A DNA stretch of 64,000 bases from Hymenobacter pini (GTDB lineage Bacteria > Bacteroidota > Bacteroidia > Cytophagales > Hymenobacteraceae): the NCBI RefSeq assembly GCF_020421205.1, contig NZ_JAIZZH010000003.1, forward strand, positions 496,001-560,000, written 5' to 3'. The notes below the pieces were generated by a model. The model did no database searches, was not told where the DNA came from, and was given only the letters and a program-made list of their open reading frames with translations. The translations under genes and the position numbers were made by a program. Position 1 is the first letter of the stretch; the number at the start of each line of letters is the position of its first letter. Positions 8,260 to 16,656 of the stretch are shown here, one piece after another.

Positions 8260-8565
8260 ATGGATGAAAATCGAAAGAATGCTTATAGGCACCTGCTGTA
8301 TTATTTCCTAATTGAAATCAGAACTATACCCACTCCCAATCAGCCTGAACTTTCCCTCGAACAACTCAAAAAACGTAGTTACTACGCGGGAGCAGTAGCT
8401 TATCACCTGCACAATTTTGCGCTGGCAGCCGCTTCTGATTTTACAGAGTTTTGCGAGGAGAGTTTCTGGTCAGGATTAAGGCGTTTTTCAGTTAATAATC
8501 CGACCATCGACTTAAGCCATTACCGGGGAATTTTTGATCAGCAATTAGCACCATCAAATACCTAA
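8260..8565 (+). CDS. Small uncharacterised protein
   Basis: A 101-residue soluble protein with no family I recognise. It is mostly helical by composition, with aromatic-rich stretches (YRHLLYYFLIEIRT and SYYAGAVAYHLHNFAL). It has no signal peptide or membrane segment. Base composition is lower in G+C than the flanking genes. A terminator ends just before it and a -7-like element lies 3 nt upstream of the ATG, so it appears to be transcribed independently, possibly as a leaderless message. Its stop codon abuts the end of the convergent gene with no spacer. Confidence 0.6.
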   Translation: MDENRKNAYRHLLYYFLIEIRTIPTPNQPELSLEQLKKRSYYAGAVAYHLHNFALAAASDFTEFCEESFWSGLRRFSVNNPTIDLSHYRGIFDQQLAPSNT

Positions 8566-9612
8566 CTACTGCCCGCCCAGCAGCATGCGGTAAGCCCGCA
8601 CGCGAGCTTCGGCGTTCTGGCGCAGGTTGGCGTAGAATAGGGCGTAATCGGCAATGTGGAAGGAGTGGCGCAGGCGGGGCCGGCCGGGCAGCAGGAAGCG
8701 GGGGTAGCCCTTTGGTTGCGGCGGGTGAACCCACACCAGGCCATCCTGCACCTTGGCATCCACCACGCGCTTATCGAGCCGGTTGAAGGACTGGGGTACG
8801 CCGCCGAGGTTGAGGCGGGCGGGCGCCGTGGCGGTGTCGCGCGACCAGGTGAGCGGGTTAACAGCTACTCCGTTGGCGAAGGGTTCATAGGTATTGCCCC
8901 AGGCCACCGTATTCCAAGTTACAAAGCAGCCGGTTTGAGTGGAGTCTTCGCAGGGCCGCAACACCTGGTACTCGTCGGGCTTTACCTTGAAGCCGATTAA
9001 GTAAGCAGCCACCAGTTTGCGGCGCAGCTTGGGGTCGTTGTCGAAGAAATCGTGCAGCAGGCGGGTGGCGTGCACCGTACCCTGGCTGTGGCCCGCAATG
9101 ATGATGGGCCGCCCTTGATTGTAGTTATCAAGGTAGTACTGAAAGGCGTTTTTAACGTCGGAATACGCTAGTTCCAACGCCTGCTGGCCATTCGTGTCTT
9201 TCTCCTCAAAGAACGAATAGAGCGTGGCCTGCCGGTAACGAGGCGCATACACGCGGGCCGTGCTGTTGAACACGGTGGCTTGCCCTCGAATGGTAGACTT
9301 GTCGGTGAAACGGTTAACCCGCTCGTTATTCAACTCCGCATTCCACTCCTTGCGCCAGTAGTAGGTGGTGGGGTGAACGAAAAAAACGTCGGCGGGGGCA
9401 TTGCGCTGGTTGTTGCGCAGTAGTGTACCGTGGGGCACCACATCGGCCGAGTCGCGCCGGTCGGGCAGGGCCGCCCAGTTATCCTCCATGCGGTAATCGG
9501 GTGCCTCGGGGGCCGGATGGCGACCAAAATCGTGACTAGGCTTGAGAATCTTCAGGCAGGAACTCAACGACAGAGTTCCGGCCACTAACAGACAGGCAAA
9601 CGGGATACGCAT
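8566..9612 (-). CDS. DUF3089-type lipoprotein, alpha/beta hydrolase fold
   Basis: A 348-residue predicted lipoprotein: the signal sequence MRIPFACLLVAGTLSLSSC has an LSSC lipobox. The mature part has the features of the DUF3089 family, namely a DVFFVHPTTYY strand near residue 80 and a nucleophile elbow GHSQG around residue 180. A distal His-containing segment near the C-terminus (HSFHIADYALFY) could complete a triad. These hydrolases are thought to act on esters or lipids, but no substrate is established. The ATG at 9612 was chosen over 9651 because it gives a clean lipoprotein signal. It is convergent with the small gene at 8260. Confidence 0.82.
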   Translation of the reverse strand: MRIPFACLLVAGTLSLSSCLKILKPSHDFGRHPAPEAPDYRMEDNWAALPDRRDSADVVPHGTLLRNNQRNAPADVFFVHPTTYYWRKEWNAELNNERVNRFTDKSTIRGQATVFNSTARVYAPRYRQATLYSFFEEKDTNGQQALELAYSDVKNAFQYYLDNYNQGRPIIIAGHSQGTVHATRLLHDFFDNDPKLRRKLVAAYLIGFKVKPDEYQVLRPCEDSTQTGCFVTWNTVAWGNTYEPFANGVAVNPLTWSRDTATAPARLNLGGVPQSFNRLDKRVVDAKVQDGLVWVHPPQPKGYPRFLLPGRPRLRHSFHIADYALFYANLRQNAEARVRAYRMLLGGQ

Positions 9613-9640
9613 GGGTAATACAACAGAACCGGCGGGAGCT

Positions 9641-9683
9641 AAAAACACCACCGCGCGCCGCCGGTTGCAGGCAGTGCGCGGTG
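9641..9683 (-). terminator. Terminator after SHOCT-domain gene
   Basis: On the minus strand a stem of at least 8 bp (CACCGCGC at 9649-9656 with GCGCGGTG at 9676-9683) is followed by GTGTTTTT. It sits between the stop of the gene at 9708 and the start of the DUF3089 gene. Confidence 0.6.
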
Positions 9684-9707
9684 ATACGTAGCGGTGGCAC
9701 CGGATTG

Positions 9708-10862
9708 CTAATCAGTAAACGTGTTTTCGAGCAGCTTCTCTTGCCGCAGATACACGATTTTGAAGTTCTTATCAAAGCGGACCCGCACCTGGGCAGCCGT
9801 TTGCTGGTGCTTCTGCAACGACTGCCGCAACGCGGTGCTACGCTCCACAAACGTGACTACGCGGGAGCCATCGGCTACCGGCGGGCTCACCTTCAGCGTG
9901 CCGGGCTCAATGGTTGTCTGGCCTTCCAGGAACTCGGGGAAGTGCGTTTTATCGAGCTCGGCATTAATGGCCGCGGGCGTGGTATTCTGCAACAGGTAAA
10001 AGCGCTCCACTTTGGGTGCGAAGTAAGCCGAAGCCGAGAAGGGCGCCGCCTGCAAATCGGAATAATAGTTTTGCAGCGTGCTTTCAATGCGCGACTGAGC
10101 GGCACCTTCATCCACGGCGGGGGCTGGTGTATCCGTGGTTTGCTCGGTGGCCGGGGCCGGAGTGGCGGCGGTATCGATTGGGGTAGCGGGCACAACTGGC
10201 GCCACGCGCACGGTTTCGGGGGCGGCCGCCGGGGGCAGGTCAATTTGCTCGGCCTGGGGTCCTACTTCCGGGGCTACTGCTACAGAGTCGGCGGCGGTGA
10301 GCGTGGTGCTGGACAGGCGCTCCGACTCCCGGTTACCCAGCAGCAGATATGCCACCAACGCCAACAGCAGCACGATACCCCCCACTACTAGTATGGTGCC
10401 AAGGGGGCTTTTGGCCGGCACGGTATAGGGCGCTTCCTCCACGTACTCTTCTTCGGTAACGGGTGCGGCAGGCGTCAGAAAATCGTCTGGCTGGCTGGGC
10501 GAAGCCCCGGGGCGGCCAGCCTCCAACGGGTGCGAAAAGCCGGGTACCGCCGTAGGGGGCGCGGGCGGCGTGGGAGGTACGGGGCTGGGTACCGGCTCAG
10601 TAGTAACCGGGGGCAGCAGCGGGTCTTCAACCGGAGCAATGGTAGTGGTGGGCTCGGCCGCCACTGGGTAGTCGCCGGGCAGGGGGCCAACCGGCGGCGA
10701 CAATGACACCGGTAAATCCGGGGAAGCAGAGGCTGGTGGTGTAGTTGCGTTGAATACCAGCTTTTTCTTCAATTCCTCAAACTCCTGTTGCGTGATGGCA
10801 CCAGTGTCTAACCACTCTTTGAGTTGGCGGAGAGTGTCGAGGGGCGAGGGGTCTTTTTCCAT
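9708..10862 (-). CDS. SHOCT-domain single-pass membrane protein
   Basis: A 384-residue protein. Residues 7-38 (LDTLRQLKEWLDTGAITQQ) form a SHOCT motif, a short helical hairpin often found at protein ends and proposed to mediate oligomerisation. A long Pro/Thr/Ala-rich linker (40-155) follows, then one membrane helix (about 160-182, LGTILVVGGIVLLLALVAYL). A second Pro/Ala-rich spacer leads to a C-terminal globular domain (about 270-384) with the look of an NTF2-like or SnoaL-like fold (SRIESTLQNYYSDLQ and VRVRFDKNFKIVYL). The architecture suggests a cytoplasmic SHOCT and a periplasmic C-domain. Function unknown. The gene upstream (10902) is codirectional with a 39-nt gap. Confidence 0.66.
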   Translation of the reverse strand: MEKDPSPLDTLRQLKEWLDTGAITQQEFEELKKKLVFNATTPPASASPDLPVSLSPPVGPLPGDYPVAAEPTTTIAPVEDPLLPPVTTEPVPSPVPPTPPAPPTAVPGFSHPLEAGRPGASPSQPDDFLTPAAPVTEEEYVEEAPYTVPAKSPLGTILVVGGIVLLLALVAYLLLGNRESERLSSTTLTAADSVAVAPEVGPQAEQIDLPPAAAPETVRVAPVVPATPIDTAATPAPATEQTTDTPAPAVDEGAAQSRIESTLQNYYSDLQAAPFSASAYFAPKVERFYLLQNTTPAAINAELDKTHFPEFLEGQTTIEPGTLKVSPPVADGSRVVTFVERSTALRQSLQKHQQTAAQVRVRFDKNFKIVYLRQEKLLENTFTD

Positions 10863-10901
10863 GGGGAAGGCCGCGGGTTAGCGGGCGGGAGCGGGAGAAA
10901 A

Positions 10902-11633
10902 TTATTTCCGGTCGAGGTTAGTGAGGCGGGCGCGGCGGCGCTCCAGCTGCTGTTTACGCAATTCCATGAGGCGGGCGTTGTCCAGGAGTTTCACGGAATC
11001 TTCGGCCGATTTGAGCTTGTTGTCGGTGTTCTGCTTTTTAAGCTGCTCAATCTTCTCCAGGTTGGCCTTGGTATTGTTGGCCAGGCTCACCCGTTCTTTT
11101 TCCAGCTTTTCCTTATCCTTCTCGGCGGTGGCCAGCTGCTTTTCAGCTTCGGTAATCTGCTCCCGATAGGCCTTGAGGCGGGCCGCCGCGGCAAAACTCT
11201 GCACAATGGTGCGCAAAGAGCTAAACTCCGAAGGCGTACCCGCGGCCGACAGAAACGAATCGGGGCCCATAGCCGCCCATACCGACAGCTCGGCTACGGT
11301 ATCGGCCGGGGCCGTAACGGTGGAGTACAAATCCAACAGTTTGCCGCTGATGCTGGACATGGGCACCTGCTTGGCCGCCAGCACATCCTTCTTGCCCACG
11401 CCAAACACGCCGTCGCCCTTCAGCCTGATGTTGTAGGTATCCTTCAGCCAGCTTTGCCAGAAGTCGCGCGTCCATTGGGCCGAGCCGTCAATCTGCACTT
11501 TCAGCGCTTCTCGCTCCCGCTTATCGGCGTTGACGCTGCTGGTGCGAACCTCGTAAAGTTGCGCCCGGGCAGCGAATGAGCCCGTAAGAGCTGCTATGGT
11601 CAGGGCAAGCAAAAGAAGCCGGTTCATGGGCAA
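10902..11633 (-). CDS. Secreted coiled-coil protein, function unknown
   Basis: A 243-residue protein with a signal peptide (MNRLLLLALTIAALTGSFAA, cleavage near ARAQ). A globular part of about 120 residues contains VQIDGSAQWTRDFWQSWLKD and a GVGKKDVLAAKQVP segment. A long charged coiled coil fills the rest (about 150-243; heptads rich in Lys, Glu and Leu, ending in a basic tail). It is not a recognised family. It lies in a minus-strand run with the SHOCT gene downstream and an 81-residue gene upstream, so the three may be cotranscribed. An internal Met at residue 3 could be the true start. Confidence 0.62.
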   Translation of the reverse strand: MPMNRLLLLALTIAALTGSFAARAQLYEVRTSSVNADKREREALKVQIDGSAQWTRDFWQSWLKDTYNIRLKGDGVFGVGKKDVLAAKQVPMSSISGKLLDLYSTVTAPADTVAELSVWAAMGPDSFLSAAGTPSEFSSLRTIVQSFAAAARLKAYREQITEAEKQLATAEKDKEKLEKERVSLANNTKANLEKIEQLKKQNTDNKLKSAEDSVKLLDNARLMELRKQQLERRRARLTNLDRK

Positions 11634-11669
11634 GGGTTGGTAAGGTGAAAAGAAAGTACCGGGCGGGCA

Positions 11670-11915
11670 TCAAATGCCGTGCCGGTCGAAGGCGGCCTGC
11701 AAATCCTGCTGCATACCCTTGAAGCGCTGCACGGCGGCCTGCACAAACTCTTCGTCCAGGAGCTGGTGGATGTCATCCTCGCTGGTCAGGTCCAGCTCAC
11801 TCACTTTGTAGGTTTGCTCGAACGAGCCTTTCTCCAGCTTGATGAGGTATTTGCCGTTCCAGCTAAACAGGGTGATTTTGGCCTCCGGATGAGGAATAAT
11901 GGCGAGCTGACGCAT
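11670..11915 (-). CDS. Small conserved-looking protein, unknown
   Basis: An 81-residue soluble acidic protein beginning MRQLAIIPHPEAKITLFSWNG. It has a predicted beta-rich first half (NGKYLIKLEKGSFEQTYKV) and a helical second half (DDIHQLLDEEFVQAAVQRFKG). There is no signal peptide. I do not recognise a named family, but the balanced composition and compact fold-like pattern argue for a real gene. A TATCTTCG sequence (11942-11949, minus strand) 26 nt upstream resembles a -7 element. Confidence 0.6.
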   Translation of the reverse strand: MRQLAIIPHPEAKITLFSWNGKYLIKLEKGSFEQTYKVSELDLTSEDDIHQLLDEEFVQAAVQRFKGMQQDLQAAFDRHGI

Positions 11916-12053
11916 AGCAGAAGCGGGATAAATGAGCGGAACGAAGATACGCAGCTGCCCGCAACCCCACCCGCAAGCTCAGCATAACACCCTCGGCGGG
12001 CCCGCGTATTGCCGGGTAGCACCTTATGTTTCACCTTTCAACTGATTTGCATC

Positions 12054-12230
12054 ATGCCACAGGGAGATAAATCGGCCTACACCGACAAGCAGAAACGGCA
12101 GGCTGAGCACATTGAAGAGAGCTACGAGAAGCGCGGCGTATCGGAAGAAGAAGCCGAGAAACGCGCCTGGGCTACCGTCAACAAACAAGACGGCGGCGGG
12201 AAGAAAAGCGGCTCGGGCCGCAAGAACTAA
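12054..12230 (+). CDS. Short KGG/plasmid-stabilisation-like protein
   Basis: A 58-residue highly charged protein (MPQGDKSAYTDKQKRQAEHI, then EESYEKRGVSEEEAEKRAWA and a Gly/Lys-rich tail). It matches a widespread small family often labelled plasmid stabilisation protein, with no proven function. The middle matches the recurring pattern for these proteins: a helix AEHIEESYEKRG, a turn, and a second helix with the conserved RAWATVNK. The basic tail suggests nucleic-acid contact, which is inference. It sits alone and is followed by a 25-bp perfect hairpin. Confidence 0.72.
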   Translation: MPQGDKSAYTDKQKRQAEHIEESYEKRGVSEEEAEKRAWATVNKQDGGGKKSGSGRKN

Positions 12231-12238
12231 CCTGAATG

Positions 12239-12293
12239 CGCCAAACCAGAACAGCCCTGCCGGAGTGTCCGGCAGGGCTGTTCTGGTTTGGCG
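12239..12293. terminator. 25-bp perfect hairpin between convergent genes
   Basis: The arms at 12239-12263 and 12269-12293 are exact reverse complements with a 5-nt loop. The element fills the gap between the small + strand gene and the convergent exporter gene, so it probably serves as a terminator for both. There is no T-run on either side, which is unusual for an intrinsic terminator. Confidence 0.65.
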
Positions 12294-12306
12294 TATGGCT
12301 TGGCTG

Positions 12307-13299
12307 TTACGTGTGCAAAATCACGTACAGGGACACCGATGAAATAACCACCCACAGCAGCACGCCCAAGCCAAACGGCTTCGCCCCTACCGATTTAATG
12401 GCGTTCAGGGAAAGCCCGGCCCCGATAAAGAACAGCGTGACGGTAAGGCCTAGTCGGGCCACCTGCACCAGCCAGGGGCCCACATAGTGCGTAGCCGGCA
12501 CGTAGGTATTGAGCAGCATGGCCCCAATGAAACCCAGAATAAACCAGGGAATTTTCACCTTCACATCCTTCTGCCGGAAGGCCAAGGCCGTACCCAGCGC
12601 CACCGGAATAATCCAGAGGGCGCGGGCCAGCTTCACGGTGGTGGCTATATCCAGCGCCTCCTTGCCGTAGGCAGCGGCGGCCCCCACTACCGAGGAGGTA
12701 TCGTGGATGGCAATGGCGCACCACAACCCGAATTGCTGTTGCGAGAGGTTGAAGGCGTGCCCAATGGCTGGAAAAAGAAACAGCGCCAACGCATTCAGCA
12801 CGAACACCGTGGCCAGCGCCACCGACATTTCCTCATCCTTAGCGCGTACTACCGGCCCCACCGCCGCAATGGCGGAGCCCCCACAAATGGCAGTGCCGCA
12901 GGAAATGAGGTGCGTGAGGTGACGCCCCAATTTGAGCCAGCGCCCGGCCACGTAACCCAGCAGCAGCGTACCGAAGATGGAGCACACCGTGAACAGGATG
13001 CCCTGCCGGCCAGCCTGCACCGCGGAGTATGCGTTCATCCCGAAACCGAGCCCGATAACGGAATACTGCAGCAGCCTGGCCGTGTACGTTTTGGTAAAGC
13101 TCGGAAACGGATTGCCCACCGTTTGGGCCAGCACTAGGCCCAGCGCCAGCGCCACGGGCGGCGAGGCCCAGGGCGTGAGGCAGAACACCAGAAATACCGC
13201 AAATACGGCGCGCGGCACCCACTGCTTATCGGGGTGGGTAATGGTGGCAGCAGCGGCAGGCGCTGCAGCGCGGGGCGGGGCGGGCAGGGTGGCTTTCAT
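12307..13299 (-). CDS. YeiH/UPF0324 family putative sulfate exporter
   Basis: A 330-residue inner-membrane protein with about ten helices. Family landmarks are present: a glycine-rich helix YSVIGLGFGMNAYSA, LISCGTAICGGSAIAAVGPVV, and AIHDTSSVVGAAAAYG. The family is annotated as sulfate exporters, mostly because of genetic context with LysR regulators of sulfur or stress metabolism; direct transport evidence is limited. A LysR-type gene lies immediately upstream on the same strand, 69 nt away, and a promoter plus a candidate operator lie in that gap. The start is the ATG at 13299, after which residues 1-25 are Ala/Pro-rich and cytoplasmic. Confidence 0.85.
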   Translation of the reverse strand: MKATLPAPPRAAAPAAAATITHPDKQWVPRAVFAVFLVFCLTPWASPPVALALGLVLAQTVGNPFPSFTKTYTARLLQYSVIGLGFGMNAYSAVQAGRQGILFTVCSIFGTLLLGYVAGRWLKLGRHLTHLISCGTAICGGSAIAAVGPVVRAKDEEMSVALATVFVLNALALFLFPAIGHAFNLSQQQFGLWCAIAIHDTSSVVGAAAAYGKEALDIATTVKLARALWIIPVALGTALAFRQKDVKVKIPWFILGFIGAMLLNTYVPATHYVGPWLVQVARLGLTVTLFFIGAGLSLNAIKSVGAKPFGLGVLLWVVISSVSLYVILHT

Positions 13300-13326
13300 G
13301 AGTGGGCTGAAGTGGGTGCTTCAACC

Positions 13327-13334
13327 CAAAAGTA
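13327..13334 (-). promoter_or_regulatory. TAnnTTTG element upstream of YeiH-type gene
   Basis: On the minus strand TACTTTTG matches the -7 consensus exactly. It lies 27 nt before the exporter ATG, so the exporter can be transcribed separately from the LysR gene. Confidence 0.55.
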
Positions 13335-13348
13335 CAGCCCCGCCCAGC

Positions 13349-13375
13349 CCTATGATAATCTAAAATAGTTATAGG
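13349..13375. promoter_or_regulatory. Candidate LysR-family operator
   Basis: CCTAT (13349-13353) and ATAGG (13371-13375) form an inverted repeat around a 17-bp AT-rich centre. It lies just upstream of the exporter -7 element and overlaps the stop codon of the LysR gene. Position and AT-rich dyad fit LysR-type binding sites. Assignment is inference. Confidence 0.4.
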
Positions 13376-14280
13376 TTATTACCTGAAGTTATAGCTTGCT
13401 GTATGTAGCGAAGAAACCGCTCGGCGGGCCGTGGCAATGGCTGGCCCTGAATCCAGAGGCTTTCGAACTGCCGCTGCAGCTGCAGGCCCGCAATGGGTAC
13501 TTCCTCCAGCAGCCCCGCCGCCAGCTCCCGCGTAAGGGCCCGCCTCGAAACGAAGCCCAGCGCCTGGGGGGCGGCCTCGAGGTAGGTTTTGATGGCCTCG
13601 GTATTATCGAAATAGAAAGCTACCGACAGGCTGGCCAGCCGGATACCCCGCTCCCGCAACGCAAATTCCAGCACCTCCAGCGTGCCCGAGCCCCGCTCCC
13701 GCAGCACCAGCGGGTGGGCCAGCGCCTCGGCCAACGGCAGGGGCTGCGCGGGCGGGCCAGCTGGAGTGGCCTGGCGCACGGCAATCAACTCATCATCCAG
13801 CAGCGGCTCGTAGTGCAGGTCCCGGCTTTTAGAGCGGCCTTCCACGAAGCCTACATCGAGCTGGCCAGCCAGCAGCGCCTCGGCAATCTGCTCGGAGTTA
13901 CCGTTGAGCAGCGTCAGCTCCACCTGCGGGTAGCGTTGCTGAAACCCAGGCAGGATGGCGGGCAGCACATACTGGCTGATGGTGGTGCTGGCACCCAGAC
14001 GCAGGCGGCCGGCCGCCTCCCCGTGCAGGTTGTGTAACTGCTCGGTGAGGGACTGGTGGAGCTGTTCCACTTCGTTGGCGTGGCGGAGCAGCAGGGCGCC
14101 GGCTTCGGTGAGGCTGATGCGGTTGCCGCGGCGCTCAAATAGCCGCTGCCCGTAGGTGCGCTCCAGCTCCCGGATGTGCTTGGTAATGGCGGGCTGGGTG
14201 ATGTACAGTTCCTGGGCCGCCCGGGTAAAGCTCAGGTGCCGGGCCACCGACTGAAACACGCGTAATCGGAAATCGGGCAT
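13369..14280 (-). CDS. LysR-type transcriptional regulator, CysL/YeiE-like
   Basis: A 303-residue LTTR. The N-terminal winged helix-turn-helix (residues 1-60; FQSVARHLSFTRAAQELYIT, then QPAITKHIRELE) is canonical. The C-terminal effector domain starts near residue 88 (LRLGASTTISQYVLPAILP). The STT pattern and the later DVGFVEGRS are typical of the CysL/YeiE/CbbR group, several of which bind sulfur compounds or respond to sulfite. The adjacent YeiH-type exporter is the probable target. The ATG at 14280 was taken because upstream residues (to 14358) would overlap the promoter region shared with the divergent peptidase gene. Confidence 0.88.
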   Translation of the reverse strand: MPDFRLRVFQSVARHLSFTRAAQELYITQPAITKHIRELERTYGQRLFERRGNRISLTEAGALLLRHANEVEQLHQSLTEQLHNLHGEAAGRLRLGASTTISQYVLPAILPGFQQRYPQVELTLLNGNSEQIAEALLAGQLDVGFVEGRSKSRDLHYEPLLDDELIAVRQATPAGPPAQPLPLAEALAHPLVLRERGSGTLEVLEFALRERGIRLASLSVAFYFDNTEAIKTYLEAAPQALGFVSRRALTRELAAGLLEEVPIAGLQLQRQFESLWIQGQPLPRPAERFLRYIQQAITSGNNL

Positions 14281-14353
14281 AAGGGTGCGTGCTGGTACTG
14301 ACGGTAAGCGAACAGTGCGTTGGTTGCGAAGCAGGCAGCTGAACCGGAAGGAG

Positions 14354-14361
14354 TACATTTG
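14354..14361 (+). promoter_or_regulatory. TAnnTTTG element upstream of S9 peptidase gene
   Basis: TACATTTG fits the -7 consensus and lies 63 nt before the peptidase start in the divergent gap with the LysR gene. No consensus -33 at the expected distance. Confidence 0.45.
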
Positions 14362-14424
14362 TCTTCCCTCCCACCACAGCGGGCCGCCGCTCGCACTACC
14401 TGTTCTTTTTTCGCAAGCTACAGC

Positions 14425-16488
14425 ATGCGCTACATGAAACGAAACCTATTGACTGCGCTGGCGCTGCTGCCGCTGGCCGCCGCTGCCCAAACCGGCAGCG
14501 TGTACACGCCCGAGCTGCTCTGGAAGCTGGGCCGCCTGGGCGAAATGCAGGTGTCGCCGGACCGCAAAACGGTGGCCTATACCGTGACGCGCTACAACCT
14601 GGCCGATAACAAGGGCCAGTCCGACATCTGGCTGGTACCCGTGGCCGGCGGTGCGGCCAAGCAGCTCACCAACACGCCCACCGTATCGGAAAACACCCTG
14701 AACTGGCGGCCTGATGGCAAGCTGACCTTTTTGAGTGGGGAAAGTGGCACCGACCAGCTGTATGTAATGAACGCCGACGGCTCGGGCAAGCAACTGCTGA
14801 GCCAGTTCCCCGACGAAGGCCTGAGCAACCTGAAGCTGGCCCCGAAGGCCAACTTTGTGCTGTACACCCAGGACGTGAAAACCGGCAAATCGGTGCAGGA
14901 CTGGTACCCCGACCTGCCCAAAGCCGACGCCAAAATCATCGACGACCTGAACTACCGCCACTGGAACGTGTGGGACGACTACAAGGCCTCGCACGTGTTC
15001 TTCCAGCCCCTGGGTCCCGATGGCAAGCCCACCGGCTACGGCAAGGACGTAATGGCCGGCGAGAAGTTCGACTCGCCGCTGCAGCCGCTGGGTGGCTCCG
15101 AGCAGCTCAACTTCGCGCCCGACGGCTACCGGCTGGCCTATACCTCGCGCAAGCTCACGGGCAAGGCCGAGGCCGAAAGCACCAACTCCGACATTTACCT
15201 CTACGACGTGCGCACCGGCCAGACCCAGAACCTGAGCGAGGGCCTGGGCGGCTACGATACGGAGCCCGTTTTCTCGCCGGATGGCTCGAAGGTGGCTTGG
15301 CTGAGCATGGCTACGCCGGGCTTTGAATCGGACCGCAACGGCGTGGTGGTGTATGATTTCAAGACCAAGAAGCGCGAGGACGTAACCAAGGGCTCGGAGC
15401 AGACCGCCGCCAATGTGCGCTGGAGCCCTGATGGCAAAACGCTGTACTTCGTGAGCCCGCTGGAAGGTACCGAGCAGCTGTTCAGCGTACCGGCCAAGGG
15501 CGGCAAGGTGCAGCAGCTCAGCAAAGGCGCGTTCAATTATAACAGCTTCGAGCTGGCCGGCCCCGGCGTGGCCATCGTGAGCAAAACCACCCAGGCCACG
15601 CCCGCCGATTTAGTGCGCGTGGACCTGAAAACCGGCCGCGAAACCGCCCTGACGACCATCAACGAGCAGGAGCTGGCCGGCGTGAAAACCGGCAAAACGG
15701 AGGCCCGCTGGGTGAAGACCACCGACGGTAAGCAGATGCAGGTGTACGTCATCTATCCGCCCGATTTCGACCCGGCCAAGAAGTACCCGGCGTTGCTCTA
15801 CTGCCAGGGCGGCCCGCAGAGCCCGATTACGCAGAGCTTCTCCTACCGCTGGAATTTCCAGCTGCTGGCGGCCAACGGCTACATTGTGGTAGCGCCCAAC
15901 CGCCGCGGCCTGCCCGGCTTTGGCACCGAGTGGAACAACAGCATCTCGGGCGACTGGGGCGGGCAGCCCATCCGGGACTACCTCTCGGCCATTGACAACG
16001 TGAGTGCCGAGCCCTACGTGGACAAGGCCCGCCTGGGCTGCGTGGGGGCCAGCTACGGCGGCTACTCGGTGTACCTGCTGGCCGGCAAGCACGAGGGCCG
16101 CTTCAAGACGTTTATTGCCCACTGCGGCCTCTACAACCTCACCAGCTGGTATCCCAGCACCGAGGAAATGTTCTTCGCCAAGCAGGATATTGGGGCCGCC
16201 CCTTGGGAAACGCCGCTGCACAAGAGCTACACCGATTTCAACCCCCAGTTGTTCGCCAAAAACTGGGATACGCCGATTCTGGTGATTCACGGCGGCAAGG
16301 ATTTCCGGGTGCCGGAGGGCCAAGGCATGGAGGCCTTCGGCACGGCCCAGCTGCGCGGTATTCCGAGCCGCTTCCTGTACTTCCCCAACGAAGGCCACTG
16401 GATTGGCAAGCCCCAGAACTCGGTGCTCTGGAACCGGGTGTTTTTCGACTGGCTGGGCCGCACGCTCAAGCCCGAAACGACTAAGTAA
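14425..16488 (+). CDS. Secreted S9-family prolyl oligopeptidase-like peptidase
   Basis: A 687-residue serine peptidase with a signal peptide (MKRNLLTALALLPLAAAAQT). The beta-propeller (about 30-420) shows repeated WD40/PD40 strands (DRKTVAYTVTRYN, SPDGSKVAWLS, SPDGKTLYFVSP). The alpha/beta hydrolase domain carries the triad Ser543 (GASYGGYS), Asp626 (GGKDFRVP) and His658 (NEGHW). Such enzymes trim oligopeptides or acyl-peptides in the periplasm or outside the cell. A terminator follows, then an M28 peptidase gene on the same strand. The start was set at ATG 14425; a second ATG at 14434 gives an equally good signal peptide. Confidence 0.93.
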   Translation: MRYMKRNLLTALALLPLAAAAQTGSVYTPELLWKLGRLGEMQVSPDRKTVAYTVTRYNLADNKGQSDIWLVPVAGGAAKQLTNTPTVSENTLNWRPDGKLTFLSGESGTDQLYVMNADGSGKQLLSQFPDEGLSNLKLAPKANFVLYTQDVKTGKSVQDWYPDLPKADAKIIDDLNYRHWNVWDDYKASHVFFQPLGPDGKPTGYGKDVMAGEKFDSPLQPLGGSEQLNFAPDGYRLAYTSRKLTGKAEAESTNSDIYLYDVRTGQTQNLSEGLGGYDTEPVFSPDGSKVAWLSMATPGFESDRNGVVVYDFKTKKREDVTKGSEQTAANVRWSPDGKTLYFVSPLEGTEQLFSVPAKGGKVQQLSKGAFNYNSFELAGPGVAIVSKTTQATPADLVRVDLKTGRETALTTINEQELAGVKTGKTEARWVKTTDGKQMQVYVIYPPDFDPAKKYPALLYCQGGPQSPITQSFSYRWNFQLLAANGYIVVAPNRRGLPGFGTEWNNSISGDWGGQPIRDYLSAIDNVSAEPYVDKARLGCVGASYGGYSVYLLAGKHEGRFKTFIAHCGLYNLTSWYPSTEEMFFAKQDIGAAPWETPLHKSYTDFNPQLFAKNWDTPILVIHGGKDFRVPEGQGMEAFGTAQLRGIPSRFLYFPNEGHWIGKPQNSVLWNRVFFDWLGRTLKPETTK

Positions 16489-16504
16489 GCGTCTGATTTT
16501 CCTT

Positions 16505-16540
16505 AAGCCCCGCTCCACCATTGGTGAGCGGGGCTTTTTC
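16505..16540 (+). terminator. Intrinsic terminator after S9 peptidase
   Basis: AAGCCCCGCT pairs with AGCGGGGCTT (16527-16536), with a further CACCA/TGGTG inner stem and one bulge, and runs into TTTTT. Confidence 0.85.
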
Positions 16541-16656
16541 GTGTAGCTTTCCTTCTTCACGCAATGGCGCGCGGTGGCTGGCGCAGTGGTTCGCCGTGCA
16601 CGACCACCCCGGGCCACTGCGTATTCCACTGCGAAACCCTGCGAGAAATCAACTAT

